This document shows, one piece after another, positions 34,000 to 46,706 of a DNA stretch of 64,000 bases. Positions within the stretch are counted from its first letter, which is position 1. Each line of letters opens with the position of its first letter. The notes below the pieces were generated by a model. That model had not been told where the DNA came from and ran no database searches. It was given only the letters and a program-made list of their open reading frames with translations. The stretch comes from Drechmeria coniospora (taxonomy: Eukaryota; Ascomycota; Sordariomycetes; Hypocreales; Ophiocordycipitaceae). The stretch covers positions 1,488,001 to 1,552,000 of the forward strand of contig NC_054390.1 in NCBI RefSeq assembly GCF_001625195.1, read 5' to 3'. The position numbers were made by a program, and so were the translations under genes.

Positions 34000-36900
34000 T
34001 TGTATAAGAAATTATTTTAGGTAACTGTATCTTAAATAGCTAATATTAGCTCCTACGTTAGAATAGTATAGCCTATTTAGTAGACTAAGGCGCAGTATAG
34101 GGCTCCTTAGCGGCGTTTAACGTTACTAATATAGTTAATAGCGTATTTATTAGTATTATTCTTACTAGTAATAGGAGGCAGTTGGAAGTCGACTAGCTGT
34201 TAGGATAGGAAGGGGTCCGATATTACTTAATAAAGTAGGCGGGTATAGAATATAAAGTATATATTAGGAGGGGTATTAAGTTAGTATATATAAGAACCTA
34301 CTAAGGCAATAACTTAATAAAGGTTATTCTTTTAATTAAGTTTCTTATATAGCCGAATCGTTTTAATATTATAAAGGGAAAGCTATATATAGTTACTAGC
34401 TTAAAAGTTATCTACTAGTAGGTAGGACCAGTTAGCGTAGTATTATTAGGTATCCTATACGGTAGCTATAGCTACTTAGGCCTATTTAATACCCTAGTAA
34501 AGCTTATAGGTAATAGTTTTAGCTTAAGCTATAGGGGATTAGTAAGTAGAGGGGGTAAGGAGTTAGTTAATAAGTTAGGTAAGGTTAAGGTTATACCTAT
34601 AGGAGAGGAAGAATAAGCTTATCCTAAAAGCTAAGGTTAAATAATTATTAATAGCTAGGGCGGCCCTAGGGAGTAAGGTAGTTTAATTATTTTAGGTAAT
34701 AGAGCAAAAGGCGTAAAGGTAGTCCTTAACTTACCAGTTAATTTATTTAGTTACTATATTTATTTTTAGATAGTATACTATAGAGAGCCTATAAGTTATT
34801 TAAAAGAGGTTATAAAAGTATTTCTAAAGGGTATTAATAAATTAGGGGCTATAGTTAAAAATAATAGCTACTAATAGTATATAGTAGGGAATATAATAAG
34901 TAAAGAAGACTTATATAATATCTTTAGTATAGTAGTAATTTATTAAAATAAGGAGAATACCTTTAGAAAGTTAATTAGTAATAATAAGGAGAGTACTAAA
35001 CCTATAGGATAAGGGAAGATTTATAATAAAATCTATAGAGATTTTAGACTAAATATAGTTAGGGATAGGAAGTAGCTTAAAGAGGCTTTAGTATTATTCC
35101 CTTTAGATAAGCTTACCGCTATACAATTAGTAGTTTTAAATAAAGCAATAGGTAAAAGTACTATAATTTAGCTAAAAGAACTATTTTAAAATTAAAGTAG
35201 TAGTAGTACCCTTACCTAAGTAGCCTAAAAGGGAGGTATTATATATATCTTATATAAGGTAAGTATAAAGCGGCTTAAAATAAGGGATCTATATATATTT
35301 ATAGTAGTAAAGGTAGCCTTTTGGATTAAGATTATATTTAGAGAGTTAGATTCTAAGGCGTAAGGTTAGGGGCTATTTTAATTAGCCTTAGGCTATAGCC
35401 TTTTAGGCCTTTTAGTAATTAGTATTAATAGTAAGGGTTAAATTCCAAAGGTTAGTTAGCATTATATTAGTAAACGGTAAGGGGATTAAGGTAGGTTTAA
35501 GGGTATAGGTTATAGTAAAGAGATAATCTAAAAGGAGTATAGTATTATAACCTTAATACTGTAGGTCTTTAGAGGAGTAAGGTATATTCTACTTATATTA
35601 GGAGAGTATATTAAATTTACTATTTAACCTCTTAGGGTAAAAGTAAATAGTAAAGTTATATTAAAAGAGTTTATTAACCTAACGGAACTAGTATTTATTA
35701 AGGTAGTAGGTTTAGCAAAAGGCCTTAAGGCTTAAGTAGTTAGTAAGGATTTCGAATTAGTTATTTAAGCTATAAAATTTAATATTTTATTTAAAGAGGT
35801 ATTTAATAATAGTAAGGAGCTTCTTATTGTAAATAGTATAGTTAGCTTTAGCTAGGGATATATAGGTAGAAAAGTATATTATTAATTATAGTACCTTATT
35901 ATTATTATATTGCAAAAGTACCTTACTAATATAATATCTAGAGGTATTAACTTTAAGTATTATTTTATAGGTATAATTAAAGGCAGTAAGGATAGGGTAG
36001 GAGGTAAAAAGGTTCTTAAATATATAAAATACTTCTTGAGCTAGGGGGGAAAGAAAAAAAGAAATAAGTATTAATTTCTTAATAAGGGTAGTAAAAGGTT
36101 CTACTAAATAGCTATAGCTATTAATAAATTACTAGTAAAAGTTTATAAAGCCTAAGAAGCTATAGACCCCCTTAACTATAGTAGGTAGCGCTTAATTATA
36201 GATTACCTTAACTTTATTGAGATCTATCTTAATACCTTAGCTAGCTTTAAGAATTATACTAAGGTATTTAACTTCTATAGCTTTAAAAGTATATTTATTA
36301 ATATTAACTTAAAGGCTAGCTTCTTAAAGTTTACTAAAAATCTACTAAACCTTATAATAGTAGTCCTAAAGGGACTCTAAGGAGTAAATAAGTATATTAT
36401 TTATATATATAGAGCAAAAGATATTAAGGTATTTATAAAGTATATAATTAATATACTACTAAAAGGTAGTAGGGGTAAAGGTTAAGCTAAATAGGGTAAT
36501 AAACTACTTAAAGAGGCTAAATTAAGTATAAAAGGTAGTCTTTTACTTATTGCTTTCTTTAACCTATAGGTAGTAAAATACTAAAATAATATTAAGTTTT
36601 ATAAGCTATTAGGCTTAAGAGACTTAGTAAAAGGTCTTTTAAATAAAAGGAAGGAAGAAGTAGTCCTTAATTATAATAGTATTAAGTCCTTTATAGTTAA
36701 TATAAAAACAAAAGCTACCTTTAGGTTTCTTAGTAAAAAGAACTAAAGTAATAGTTAAGGAACTATTAATATAAATAAATCCTTTATTTAGTAGTTTATA
36801 TAATATCTTTTAGAGGATAAGTAGTTCTTTTTATAATATAGTATAAAGGGGGCCCTAAAGTAGTTATTTCTTAAGGCTAGCTTTATTTTTCTTTAAGGGA

Positions 36901-38816
36901 ATACTATAGTTTAGGTAGCCTTTAGGGGGTAAAAGCTTATTAGCTTACTAATAGCTAAAAAGGGAAAAAAAGTTATAATAGTATACTAAGAGTATAGTAT
37001 AAGGGTTATTAGTAATTTTAGGCTAAAGGGCCTTTTTATTATTAGCTAGGGAGGTAGTAAAGATTTAAATTAAAGGGTCTTTTCTTTAGTATTAAATATA
37101 GGCCGAAAAAGAGTTACTATAAATTTATTAAATTTACTATATAGGGTATAGGGGTTTTTAGTAGTAGTAATAGGTAAAGTTCTAAACCTAAGTATTAAAA
37201 GACTTAATATAAAGCTATTATTTAGCGGGTAAGATAATAATATATTAGTATTATATTTATTTAAGGCTAAGAATAAGATTATAGTATTAATATAGGATAA
37301 TATAGAGGAAGATATCTTAGGAGTAGCCCTTTATATTAATCTTAGTATAGGCTATTTTAAATATTTAGGTAACGAAATAGTTCTAGAAGCCTTATAGGTC
37401 TTAGGGGGAAATAGGAATATATATTAATTAGGCTTTCTTTATAAAAGTACTACTAATAAATATATAGATAGTTAAGCCTATATTTATAAGGGTCTTTTTA
37501 GTATAATAAATTAAATTAACTATTATAGGAATTAAAAAAAAAGGAAAATTAAGCTTATTTTATTTAGTAGGCTTAAAGAATAACTTTCCTTAAAGCCTAT
37601 TTATTTCCTTAATTTAAGATAATATCCTTTTTACTATATCCTTTAATACTACCTATAGGGATATCCTATAGCGCTTAGATCTTAGGGGTTATATTTTATC
37701 TTTACGGTAGGATAGGTAGTAAGAGTAAGTAAATTTATATATAGTAGCCCTTCCTTATGTAATAAAAGTAAACCCCCTCTTACCTTTAGTAGTTAAGTTC
37801 TATAGCTAAAACGTATTAGGCTTATTTACTATAAAGGAGTTTATTACTTTTAGTAAGATTAGCTTATTACTTATAGAGGTATTTATTTCTTTCGGTAAGG
37901 TTAGCTTATTAAATATAGATAGGCTTAATAAGATTAGCTTACTAAGTAGTAGTAGTTATTTTTACCCCTTTAGTATAATAGCTAGTAGGGCGGTAGGATA
38001 AGTAATATATTAAGGACTTAAGACGGTTAGTAATAGTACTAACTTAGTAAGTAAAGGAATAAAAGTTATTGTATAAGAGATTAAAATTAAAGAGTAGTAC
38101 CTAGCGAAGGTTATTGGAAAGAACGGTTTTAAGGTAATTAATCTTAACGGCTTTAGGCTAGTTAGGGTTACTAGCTTTAAGTAATATACTTTTAAAAATA
38201 GAAAGGAACTTTATAAATATAATAGTTTAGCAGAGCTATAATAGTTTCTTAAGGGCTTTTTCGGCTTAATTTAGGTTACTATAGATTATATCTAATTACT
38301 AAATAATCTTTTAGTAGTTAAATTTACTTATTTTCTGCTTATACTTTAATTAAGTAGCTAGGATCTTTTTAGATTTTAGTTCTAGTTAGCCGAAAATATA
38401 GTAAAATTAGGCTTTATTATTACTAATAAAGGTACCTTTATATTTAATTTTAGCTTTAAATTTTAGTAATTAGGAAGAGAAATGGACTAAGTTGCTATTA
38501 AATAAGGTTAAGTATAGTATAAGGCGGGCGGTAGGGGCTATAGTAGTAGGAGGTATTAATTTAAGGGTAGAGGTAGGGGAAGCTTTACTTATTCCTTCGA
38601 GCTATTATAAGTATACTTAGAGTAAGGTAATAATTTTAAGTAAAGCTAGGTCGGAGCTTAAGGTAAAACTACTTAGTTATTCTAAGGGTAGTATTAAGTT
38701 AAGGCTTTAGGTAACAGCCGAGTAAGTAGTATAATTAGTAAGGCCTAATATTCTATTAAACTTAGGGTTTAGCCGAATAATTATCTTAGGGGCGGGCTAA
38801 TAGAGTTTAAAAATAA
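34000..38816 (-). pseudogene. Degenerate gag-pol of the family B Gypsy element
   Basis: Translating the minus strand and ignoring stops shows a Ty3/Gypsy reverse transcriptase. The fingers region around 36780-36650 has TKKPKGS and INYKGLN-like motifs, and the catalytic-box position reads YINNILIYS at 36407-36381, in place of the usual YxDD. RNase H and integrase are expected at lower coordinates and gag at higher ones. Stops occur every few dozen codons, mostly TAG where Gln or Trp is expected, consistent with C-to-T changes on both strands. It is non-functional. Confidence 0.85.
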
Positions 38817-39007
38817 TATTATAATACTAACTAATAGGAAGGTAGTATATATAAAGACTATAGAATTTTTAAACTAAGGAAAAAGAAAAAAGAAAAAAAA
38901 TAGTAAGTATAGGGAGGAAAGAGCTATATATATAGGTAGTCCGTATATTATATAATAAAGAGTATAGGGTAGGCTAGAAGAAGAGTACAATATACAATAT
39001 TATTATA
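38817..39007 (-). repeat. 5' LTR of the family B Gypsy element
   Basis: It is 191 bp and colinear with 32392-32582, but nearly all CA, TG and CG sites are converted (start TATTATAATACT, end ATTATTATA). Confidence 0.92.
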
Positions 39008-39339
39008 TAAAAGACTTAAAGGGTAGGAAAACTACTTAGTAACTAGGGCTTCTAGTTGTATGCGTTCCTCTTAGTAGGTCCCTTGGTTCCCTTCGTTCTC
39101 CTATATCGAGCTAAGCCCGATATTATAATAGGCGTCGAATAATGCAACAGTTAGTAATAGTTACTACTTGTACCCTACTAAGATTAGTGCATAACAATTT
39201 ACTATAGTATTTTAATTTTAATAGCTATATATATATTTATACATTCTAATTCAACTAAGTAATTATATTAATTAGTATATATGGATATAATAATATGTAA
39301 AGTAGGAATAATAACAATAGAAATAATAATAGAAATAAA

Positions 39340-39724
39340 TATTATGGAGTCGCTAGGCGACTGCTCTAGGACTCTTAATAATATTTATTAAAAGACTTAA
39401 AGAAGGGAAAACCACTTAACAGTTAGGGCTTTTAGTTTATGTACGTTTTGTAACGATATTATATATTGTCCTCTCTTCCTAGCCTACCTTATACTCTTTA
39501 TTACGTAATGCGCGGACTACCTAAGTATATAGCCCTTCCTCTTTGTACTTACTGTTTTCTTTTTCTTTTCTTCCTCCTTAGTTCGAAAATTCTATAGTCT
39601 TTATATATACTGCCTTCCTGCTAGTTAGCTGTTACGGAGTCGCTAGGCGACTGCTCTAGGACTCTTAATGATGTTTATTAAAAGACTTAAAGGAGGGAAA
39701 ACTACCTAACAACTAGGGCTTCTA
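39340..39724. repeat. Cluster of truncated LTR fragments
   Basis: In order: a family A fragment (39340-39448) with moderate RIP; a family B LTR in opposite orientation to the other B copies (39449-39629), truncated by about 10 bp at its right end; and a family A fragment (39630-39724) missing its last ~75 bp. No target duplications are evident, so recombination between LTRs is likely. Confidence 0.8.
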
Positions 39725-39895
39725 TGTTACGGAGTCGCTAGGCGACTGCTCTAGGACTCTCAATGCTGTTTATTAAAAGACTTGAAGGAGGGAAAACTAC
39801 CTAACAACTAGGGCTTCTAGTTGTGTGCGTTCCTCCTAGTGGGTCCCTTGGTTCCCTTCGTTCTCCTATATCGGGCTAAGCCCGATACCATAACA
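39725..39895 (-). mobile_element. Full-length family A LTR
   Basis: It is 171 bp and differs from the copy at 33549-33719 at only about four positions. Three of these are TG/TA differences, the change RIP makes. No matching target duplication is seen (TTCTA before, GTTTA after), so it probably arose by recombination with the truncated copy just upstream. Confidence 0.88.
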
Positions 39896-42169
39896 GTTTA
39901 TAAATAAGTAGACTATAAGGAACTAAAGGAATTAAAAAACTAAATTTAAAAAGATTATACTAAAAATAAATAAATTACTCTTTCTTATTACTATATTCAT
40001 AAATTCTATAAAATTCCTTAATATTTAAATTAATAGTAGCTATAATTACTATAAGGCTATTAGTAAAAGGATAGCCTAATACCTATAACTTAAGCTTATT
40101 TCTTTTTTAATAAAATAACTACTTTAAATAGCTATTATAATATCTTAATAAATATAGGTAATACTCTTACTTACCCTATAATAATTAATATAATTTATAT
40201 AATAATTAATATAAATAGCTAAAAGAGCTTAGTATTCCTATATATTATTTTAGGCCTAAGTTAAAATACTATATTAAGTTTACTATAAATAGAATACTAA
40301 TAAATTACTTTAAATATAATAAATTAAACTCTTATAATTAGAATAGTAAGTAATTAAATTATATAAATAAATAATATTTATCCTTTTAATAGGTCTTAGG
40401 AAGTATACCTTATATTAATATAAACCTTTTTATAAAAATAATAAAAAGTACTAATAGTAATAAGCCTATAAAAAATAGTACTATAAGTACTTAGAAGTAT
40501 AAATATAATAGTAATAGCCCTACTTATATTCTTAGTAGCCCTTTAGGACTATATTAATCTCTTTAATAAGGAATAAGCCTTAGGCCTAGTATTATACTAA
40601 GGCTCCTAGAACTACTATATCTAATTATAATAAAATAATAAGGGAGAAATACTATAGCTACCCTAGGGCCTACTATATAATATACTATAAGACTAACTAC
40701 TTAAAGTCTATAAATAAATTATAGACTTACTAAATAAAGAATAAATATAAGTAAGCTTATTAACTATAGTAATATTAATATTACTTATTAAAAAAGAAAA
40801 TAAAAAATAAAAGCTATATATAAACTATTAGGCCCTAAATAAAATTATATAATAAAATTACTACTTACTCTTATTAGTTAAAAAAATACTTTACTTACTT
40901 TTAGGAGTATATTAGTTTATTAAACTAAATATATAAGTAGTATTTTATAAATTATATATAGTATTAAGGGATAAACTACTTATAGTATTTTATATATAAT
41001 TTAGCCTATTTAAATAGTTAGTTTACCCTTTTAGCTTAGCTAAAGTATTAGCTTAATTCTAAAGATATATTAATAAGGTATTATAAAATAAAATAAAGGA
41101 ATAAGTTATAGCCTATTTAAATAATATCTTAATCTATACCTTTAGATTAAAGGCTAATTACCTTACTAAAGTTAGGGAAATCCTTAAGTAGCTTTAGGTA
41201 ATTAGCCTATACCTTAATCTTAAGAAGGATATATTTATAATAATAAAAGTTAAATACCTAAGGTTTATTATTTAAATAGGTATAAAGGTTAGGCTTAACT
41301 TAGTAAAAATTACTATAATTTAAAAGTAATAATTACTTATTAAGGTAAAGAGGATTTAAAACTTCCTAAGGTTTATAAACTTTTATTATAAGTTTATTTT
41401 TAATTTTAAAAGCCTTATAGAACTACTTATAGCCCTTATAGGAAAGAATATATTATTTTACTAAGAACGTAAGAAAAATATAGCCTTTTAATCCCTTAAG
41501 TATACCTTTTTATTATACTTAATCCTAATATAATAAGACTTAAATAGAAAGACTTTAGTAAAAACTAATTACTTAAGTAAGGTACTAAGCAAATACCTTT
41601 TATAATTTAATAGTAAGGGGGTCCTATAATTAATAGCTTACTATTTAGCTAAACTTATACTAATAGAAAAAAATTATATAATTTATAATAAGGAACTTTT
41701 AATAGTTATTAGCTACCTTAAGGTATAGTTAATAAATCTATAAAGTATTATAGAACTATTTATTATTTTAATAAACTATAAGAACCTTAAATACTTTACT
41801 AAACTATAGGAGATATTAAAATAATAAGTATAATAGGTAGAAGTCCTTATAAACTTTAATTACTTACTATAATATAGATTAGGCTTATAAGTATAATAAT
41901 TAAATATACTTTTATATTTAGAATAAAATAAAAAGAATATACTATACCTAAAATAAATACTTAAGTTAGTATTAATCTCTATATTATAAGAGGTACCTAA
42001 AGGCTAACTTATATAAAAAGGTCCTAATACTTAAGATATAGTAATTATAAATATAGAAATAGATTAGGCCTAAGCTAGCTATAAAGTATTTAGTATTAAA
42101 ATACTGGTATTTATACTAGTAAGACTACCTAAATAGGATACTATCCTATTAGTATTAGTACTAGTACTA

Positions 42170-42840
42170 CTAGTACGGATGCTATACTATACTGCGAGTA
42201 TTAGTAAGTATATTCAGTTGACTAATAGTATACAACATACTACTTCTCCGAACTATGACTCGGAGCGACGTACGGCAGTACTACTACCGACTAACTTACT
42301 ACTGCAATGTGACCTATACATGTGGTAGCCAGTCGACTACTAGAGCTAATTGATCGGTATGATAATTGCTGCTCTCCCAATCGCTACTAGCGCTTGCCAG
42401 CCTACAATACTAACTTGGGCCGGACCACCTATTCATTATGTAATGGAATTAGCCAAGCTAATGACTAAAACAATCCATCCAACCTTATAACGGAAGCAGT
42501 CAACTAACGAGTAACTGAAACAATTATCCAACTGTATAATGGTTTCAGCCATTTAAGCCATAGTACGATAGCGCCTTTAATTTACGATGGAATCTCCGAT
42601 AAAGCCATTATTAGGGATTGTTCTGTAGATATAAATAGCCGCTCTTTTCCTGTACTGTAGCTAGAAGAAATAATTGCATTCGTTTATATAATTCGGTACT
42701 ACCAATTGTGCACTCTTGCCTAGTTACTAACTGGTACTTCCCTTATTGCTGTTACTAACAGTATAATTGATTTACTAGTCCGTACAATACACTTCCACTA
42801 TCCCCTCCTCTTGCGCATTAATTGCAAAGATTTAGTACCT
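42170..42840. mobile_element. Island without RIP inside the Gypsy relic, probable late LTR-type insertion
   Basis: For about 670 bp the sequence has ordinary frequencies of CA and TG, whereas both flanks have almost none. It contains a TATA-like box (GATATAAATAG, 42629-42639) followed by transcript-leader-like sequence, but no ORF. The layout fits a solo LTR, and the pol relic continues on both sides, so it is an insertion. Exact termini and target duplication are not resolved. Confidence 0.6.
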
Positions 42841-45599
42841 AAAATATAATAGCTATAGATATAGGAATAGGCTAAGCCTATCTAAAGATAGAAAAAGAAT
42901 AAAAAGCTATTAATATATTCTAACTACTCCTAATAATATAAGAATAGGCTAGAAGGAAGATATTATTCTTATAAAATATACTAATTAATTAACTATTCTT
43001 CCTAAAACCCTACCTATAGGAATTATAGAATTAAGTATTATAAAATAATATAATATATAAAGTTTAATAATAAATAGTTATAATAAGTATATAAAAATTC
43101 TTAGTATAAGTATAATTAAAAAAATAAATAGTTAATTATACTATTAGTACCTATAGTATAATATACTATAGGGGATACCTATAATTACTAGCCTAAGAAC
43201 TACTTATAATATAAATAATATAATAAGTATATAAATTACCTATATTAAGTTACTTTAGTTAGAATAAAATATTCTAAGTACTTTAATAGGACTTCTATTA
43301 AAATAGTATATTATAGGATATAGTATAGTATATTTAGAACTACTATTACTATTAAAGCTATAAGAGCTATCTATAGAGATAAGGACTCCTATAATTAATC
43401 CCTTTACTAAATTAGTATTAAAAGTAAATATTAATTAACTTTATAACTAATCTATTAGTATAAAATAATAAGGACCTTTAATTCTTAATAATTATTATAA
43501 ACTACCTCTTTAAGTTTATTTAACTAAAGGCAATAACTATAATAAGTATAAAGGCTTATATAAAATAATTTAAGACCTATTAGTAGTAATTTAAGGGTTT
43601 TTTTTACTTAAATTATAATAAACTAAGGATTAAACTAACTTAATAAGTTCTAAATATCCCTATACTTCCTTATAGGTATAGAATAACTTTTATTAACTTT
43701 ATATTACCCCTAAATAAATAGGGGTACTAAAAGGGTAAATTAAAAAATCTAAACTACCTTATAGATCTTAATCTTATTTAAGTAATTTAACTAACTAACC
43801 TACCTAACTACCTACTAGCTTATCCTAAATAAAAGGAAGTCTTTAGTTATAGGAGTTAGTCTAAATAAATTATTATTAGGCTATAAAATTAATATAATAT
43901 TTAAAGTAAAAAATAACTAAGTAAGTATAATAATACTAAAAGGAAGGGTAGTTACTTTCTTATAATACCTAAGGGAAGGAATAAAAATTATATAAGTAGT
44001 TATTACTTTTATATAATAATACTTATATAAGTTAGTAGTAACTTTAAGTTATTTAGTAAAAATATTTTAAATAAGTAATAAGGTTTAGCTTAGCCTTAAA
44101 TATATTAAAACTAATAAGCTATATAAAAAGCTAAACAAAATAGCTTTTAAGTTTATAGTACTAATAGTACTAATACTACTTATAGTAATATTAAATATTC
44201 TTAGGGGCTTATACCCTACCTTTTATATTAACCTAATTAAAAGGGTAATAAATAATCCTTTACCTAATTAAGTAGTATAGGATTTAAAGCTAGGCCTACT
44301 ATTAGTCTAAAATAAGAATAGTACCTTATAAAAAGAATACTAAGTTAAATATATTTTAATAATAAGGGGGGCCTAAGGTTAAAGGGAATAATATAATACT
44401 TTTATAAAATAGCTAGGTTATAAATAATTAACCTAAGAACTAATAAAGGCCTTAATATAAATAGAAGCCCTAAAGGAATTTATATAGTAATAGGGAAATC
44501 CCTATATAAATAGTAAAGTATAAGTAAGCTATAAAATAAAATATAAAATTTTAAATATACTAGAGGAAAAAACTAACTATAGAGTAGTTTTAATAAAAAC
44601 CTAACCTAATACTACTATAGATATATACTAACTATACTACTTAAACTTATTAGTTTTTAAATTCTTCTTACTTTTATTCTTACTTTTATTTTTTTTAGTA
44701 TTCTTCTTAGGGAGGGTCTTTAAGGGGTAAAGGTAATAAGGTAGTATAATAAAAATATATTATTTATATAAAATAAATATAACCTACTATTATTATAAGT
44801 AATATAGGGAGTAAAAAGAGTAAAAAAATATAATAAAAGGGAACTACCTATATAAGACTTATATAACTTATAGATATTATAGTATATTTTAGCTAAAGTA
44901 ACTACTAACTTAGTACTAATACCCTTTTATACCTACTAATAGTAGGTAAAGCTATATATATTACTCTAAATACCTATTAAGGCCTAAGCTATACCTTAAG
45001 TAAATATACTAAGCTATATACTTAATATAGTACTAAAACAGCTACCTACTTAAGTTAGGGTTAAGGTATTAGTAGTAAGAATAAGGGTATAGTTTAGGTT
45101 ATTATTATTATTAATAGTAGTAAGGGGAGAGATAATACTTAGTATAAGAGTAAGGGTATAAGTAGGGTATATAAGGGTAGGTTTTATTTTAACTAAAGCT
45201 AAAGTATAGGCCTAAACCTAGCCTAAGGCTAAAAACTTAAGTAAAAAAATAATATAAGTACCTAGTATAGATTTAATCTTAGGGTAAACCTTAACTAAAA
45301 TATAAATATTATACTAAGTATAAGTATAAAGGTTATATAGGGTATAATATAACTAAGGGTATATAGTAAATAAATATAATACCTAAATATATTTAGTATA
45401 TATATATATATATATATAGTAATTAGTACTATAGCTTAGTATATAGTTATTATAGCTATTAATAACAAGGTAATTAATATAAGGGAAGTATATTTTATAT
45501 ACTTTCTCTAAAGGTATAAACTCTTTATTAACGGAATTACTCTTTACTAAGTATTTACCTAAAGTATAGTAATAGTCTAACTTATTAGTATAATAGCTA

Positions 45600-45730
45600 T
45601 AATATAAGCCTAAACTATATTTAGGGGGGGGGGGAGGAGGAATACTTATAGCAGTAGATATAATAATAGTAATAGTAATAGAAAGATAAATAATAATAGT
45701 AATAGTAATAGAAAGATAAATAAACCCTTT
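45600..45730. repeat. Low-complexity tract: G run and AATAGT-type tandem repeats
   Basis: A run of about 12 G followed by GAGGAGG (from about 45624) precedes two copies of a unit built on AATAATAGTAATAGTAATAG plus AAAGATAAA. Confidence 0.8.
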
Positions 45731-46301
45731 ATAAAGGAAGAATAATAATAGTAAGAAAGAAATTAATAGTTCCTACTAATAATAATTTATTAGTTAACTA
45801 CCTAAAAAATATATAGAATAGCCTTAATAAGAAAGCAATAACCTACCTTATAGTAAAGGAATAATAGTAATAAAAAAAGGTATAATAAAAGGTAATAATA
45901 AGATTAATAATAAAAATTATATAATAAAGAGCTAAAAGATAAGTAAATATAATAGTCAAAAAAAAGAAATAATATATAAAAATAAAATAAAAATAAAAAG
46001 GTTAATATAGTAAGATTAATAAGGGGGAAAAGTAAGGTAAGGTAAAGTACTTTAGGTACTTAGTAAATACCTAAGGAGGAGCTAAAGTAAAGTAAAGCTA
46101 ATTACTTTAAGTAACTAGTAAGCTCCTAAGGAAAGAATAAAAAGGGAAAAGGCTATATATATTATATACTTAGTAAATACCTAACTATTTAAATTTTTTT
46201 TTTTAGAGGGGGCCCTAATAATAGGAAGGCTAACCTAAGGAAGGGTAGTTTAGTTATAGCTATAGATAGACTTTACTTTAAATAGGTAAAGTAAGATAGT
46301 A

Positions 46302-46472
46302 TATTATAGTATTAGGCTTTACTTAATATATAAGAATAAAGGGAACTAAGGGACCTACTAGGTAGTATATATATAACTAGAAGCCCTAGTTATATAGTAG
46401 TTTTCCCTCCTTTAAGTCTTTTAATAAATATTATTAAGAGTCCTAAAGCAATTACCTAGTAACTCTATAATA
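46302..46472 (+). mobile_element. Family A LTR in opposite orientation, heavily RIP-mutated
   Basis: It is 171 bp and the reverse complement of the 33549 copy in layout, starting TATTATAGTATTAGGC and ending AACTCTATAATA. Most CA/TG/CG sites are converted. Flanking pentamers (TAGTA and GTAGT) do not match. It could be the 3' LTR of the adjacent Gypsy relic or an old solo LTR. Confidence 0.82.
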
Positions 46473-46515
46473 GTAGTAAAGTAATAATACTTATATTTAA
46501 AGTATTTATTCTATA

Positions 46516-46706
46516 TGTTACGAAGCTGACCAGCAGGAAGGCAGTATGCGCAAAGACTGTAGAATTTTCGAACTAAGGAGGAAGAAAAGAGACAGAAAAC
46601 AACAAGGGCGGCAAGGAACGGCCTATATACCCAGACGGTCCGCGCGTTACGTAATGGAAGGTGTAGGGTAGGCTAGGAAGAGAATACGATATACGATATC
46701 GTCACA
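46516..46706 (-). mobile_element. Solo family B LTR, nearly free of RIP, with target duplication
   Basis: It is 191 bp, from TGTTACGAAGCTGACCAGC to CGATATCGTCACA, flanked by CTATA at 46511-46515 and 46707-46711. Compared with the other B copies it keeps the CA, TG and CG positions, so it gives the best view of the ancestral LTR. It marks the right border of transposon block 1. Confidence 0.94.

Larger units (their letters stand above)
32392..39007 (-). mobile_element. Ty3/Gypsy LTR retrotransposon with family B LTRs, RIP-degraded
   Basis: Direct repeats of 191 bp bound the element (32392-32582 and 38817-39007), flanked by TAAAA at 32387-32391 and 39008-39012. The internal coding direction is minus: a polypurine tract AAAGGAGGGGGG (32597-32586, minus strand) abuts the left LTR, which is therefore the 3' LTR. 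Reverse-transcriptase motifs read on the minus strand. There is no open frame of useful length: TAG and TAA stops are dense, and CA/TG dinucleotides are almost absent, a RIP signature. A ~19-bp minisatellite and an inserted family A solo LTR lie between the 3' LTR and pol. The right LTR carries many more mutations than the left. Confidence 0.92.
32333..39135 (-). mobile_element. Family A LTR (171 bp) split by a Gypsy insertion
   Basis: The first 54 bp of a family A LTR lie at 32338-32391 and the remainder resumes at 39008/39013-39130. The outer flanks are identical 5-bp duplications GGCGT at 32333-32337 and 39131-39135. Between the two halves sits a 6.6-kb Gypsy element flanked by its own TAAAA duplication. 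Removing the insertion restores a 171-bp sequence colinear with the intact copies at 33549-33719 and 39725-39895. The right half is more strongly mutated at CA/TG sites than the left half. Confidence 0.9.
39896..46301 (+). pseudogene. Degenerate Ty3/Gypsy gag-pol relic, plus strand
   Basis: There is no ORF, and AT content is extreme. Ignoring stops, the plus strand shows a Gypsy reverse transcriptase with an LVYPF motif near 41015-41030 and the catalytic-box position AYLNNILIYT at 41111-41140. RNase H-like sequence lies around 41560-41760. A C-terminal integrase segment at about 44190-44270 aligns in order with the same region of the third element (around 62760-62860), including GLYPTFYINL versus GIYPTFYVDL. 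The body is interrupted at about 42.17-42.84 kb by an island that kept CA and TG. Its 5' LTR is not identified; the family A LTR at 46302 might be its 3' LTR. Confidence 0.78.

Noticed and set aside
39725..46472. Family A LTRs at 39725 and 46302 as the LTR pair of the second Gypsy element
   Set aside because: They are in opposite orientation, so they cannot be the two LTRs of one intact element.
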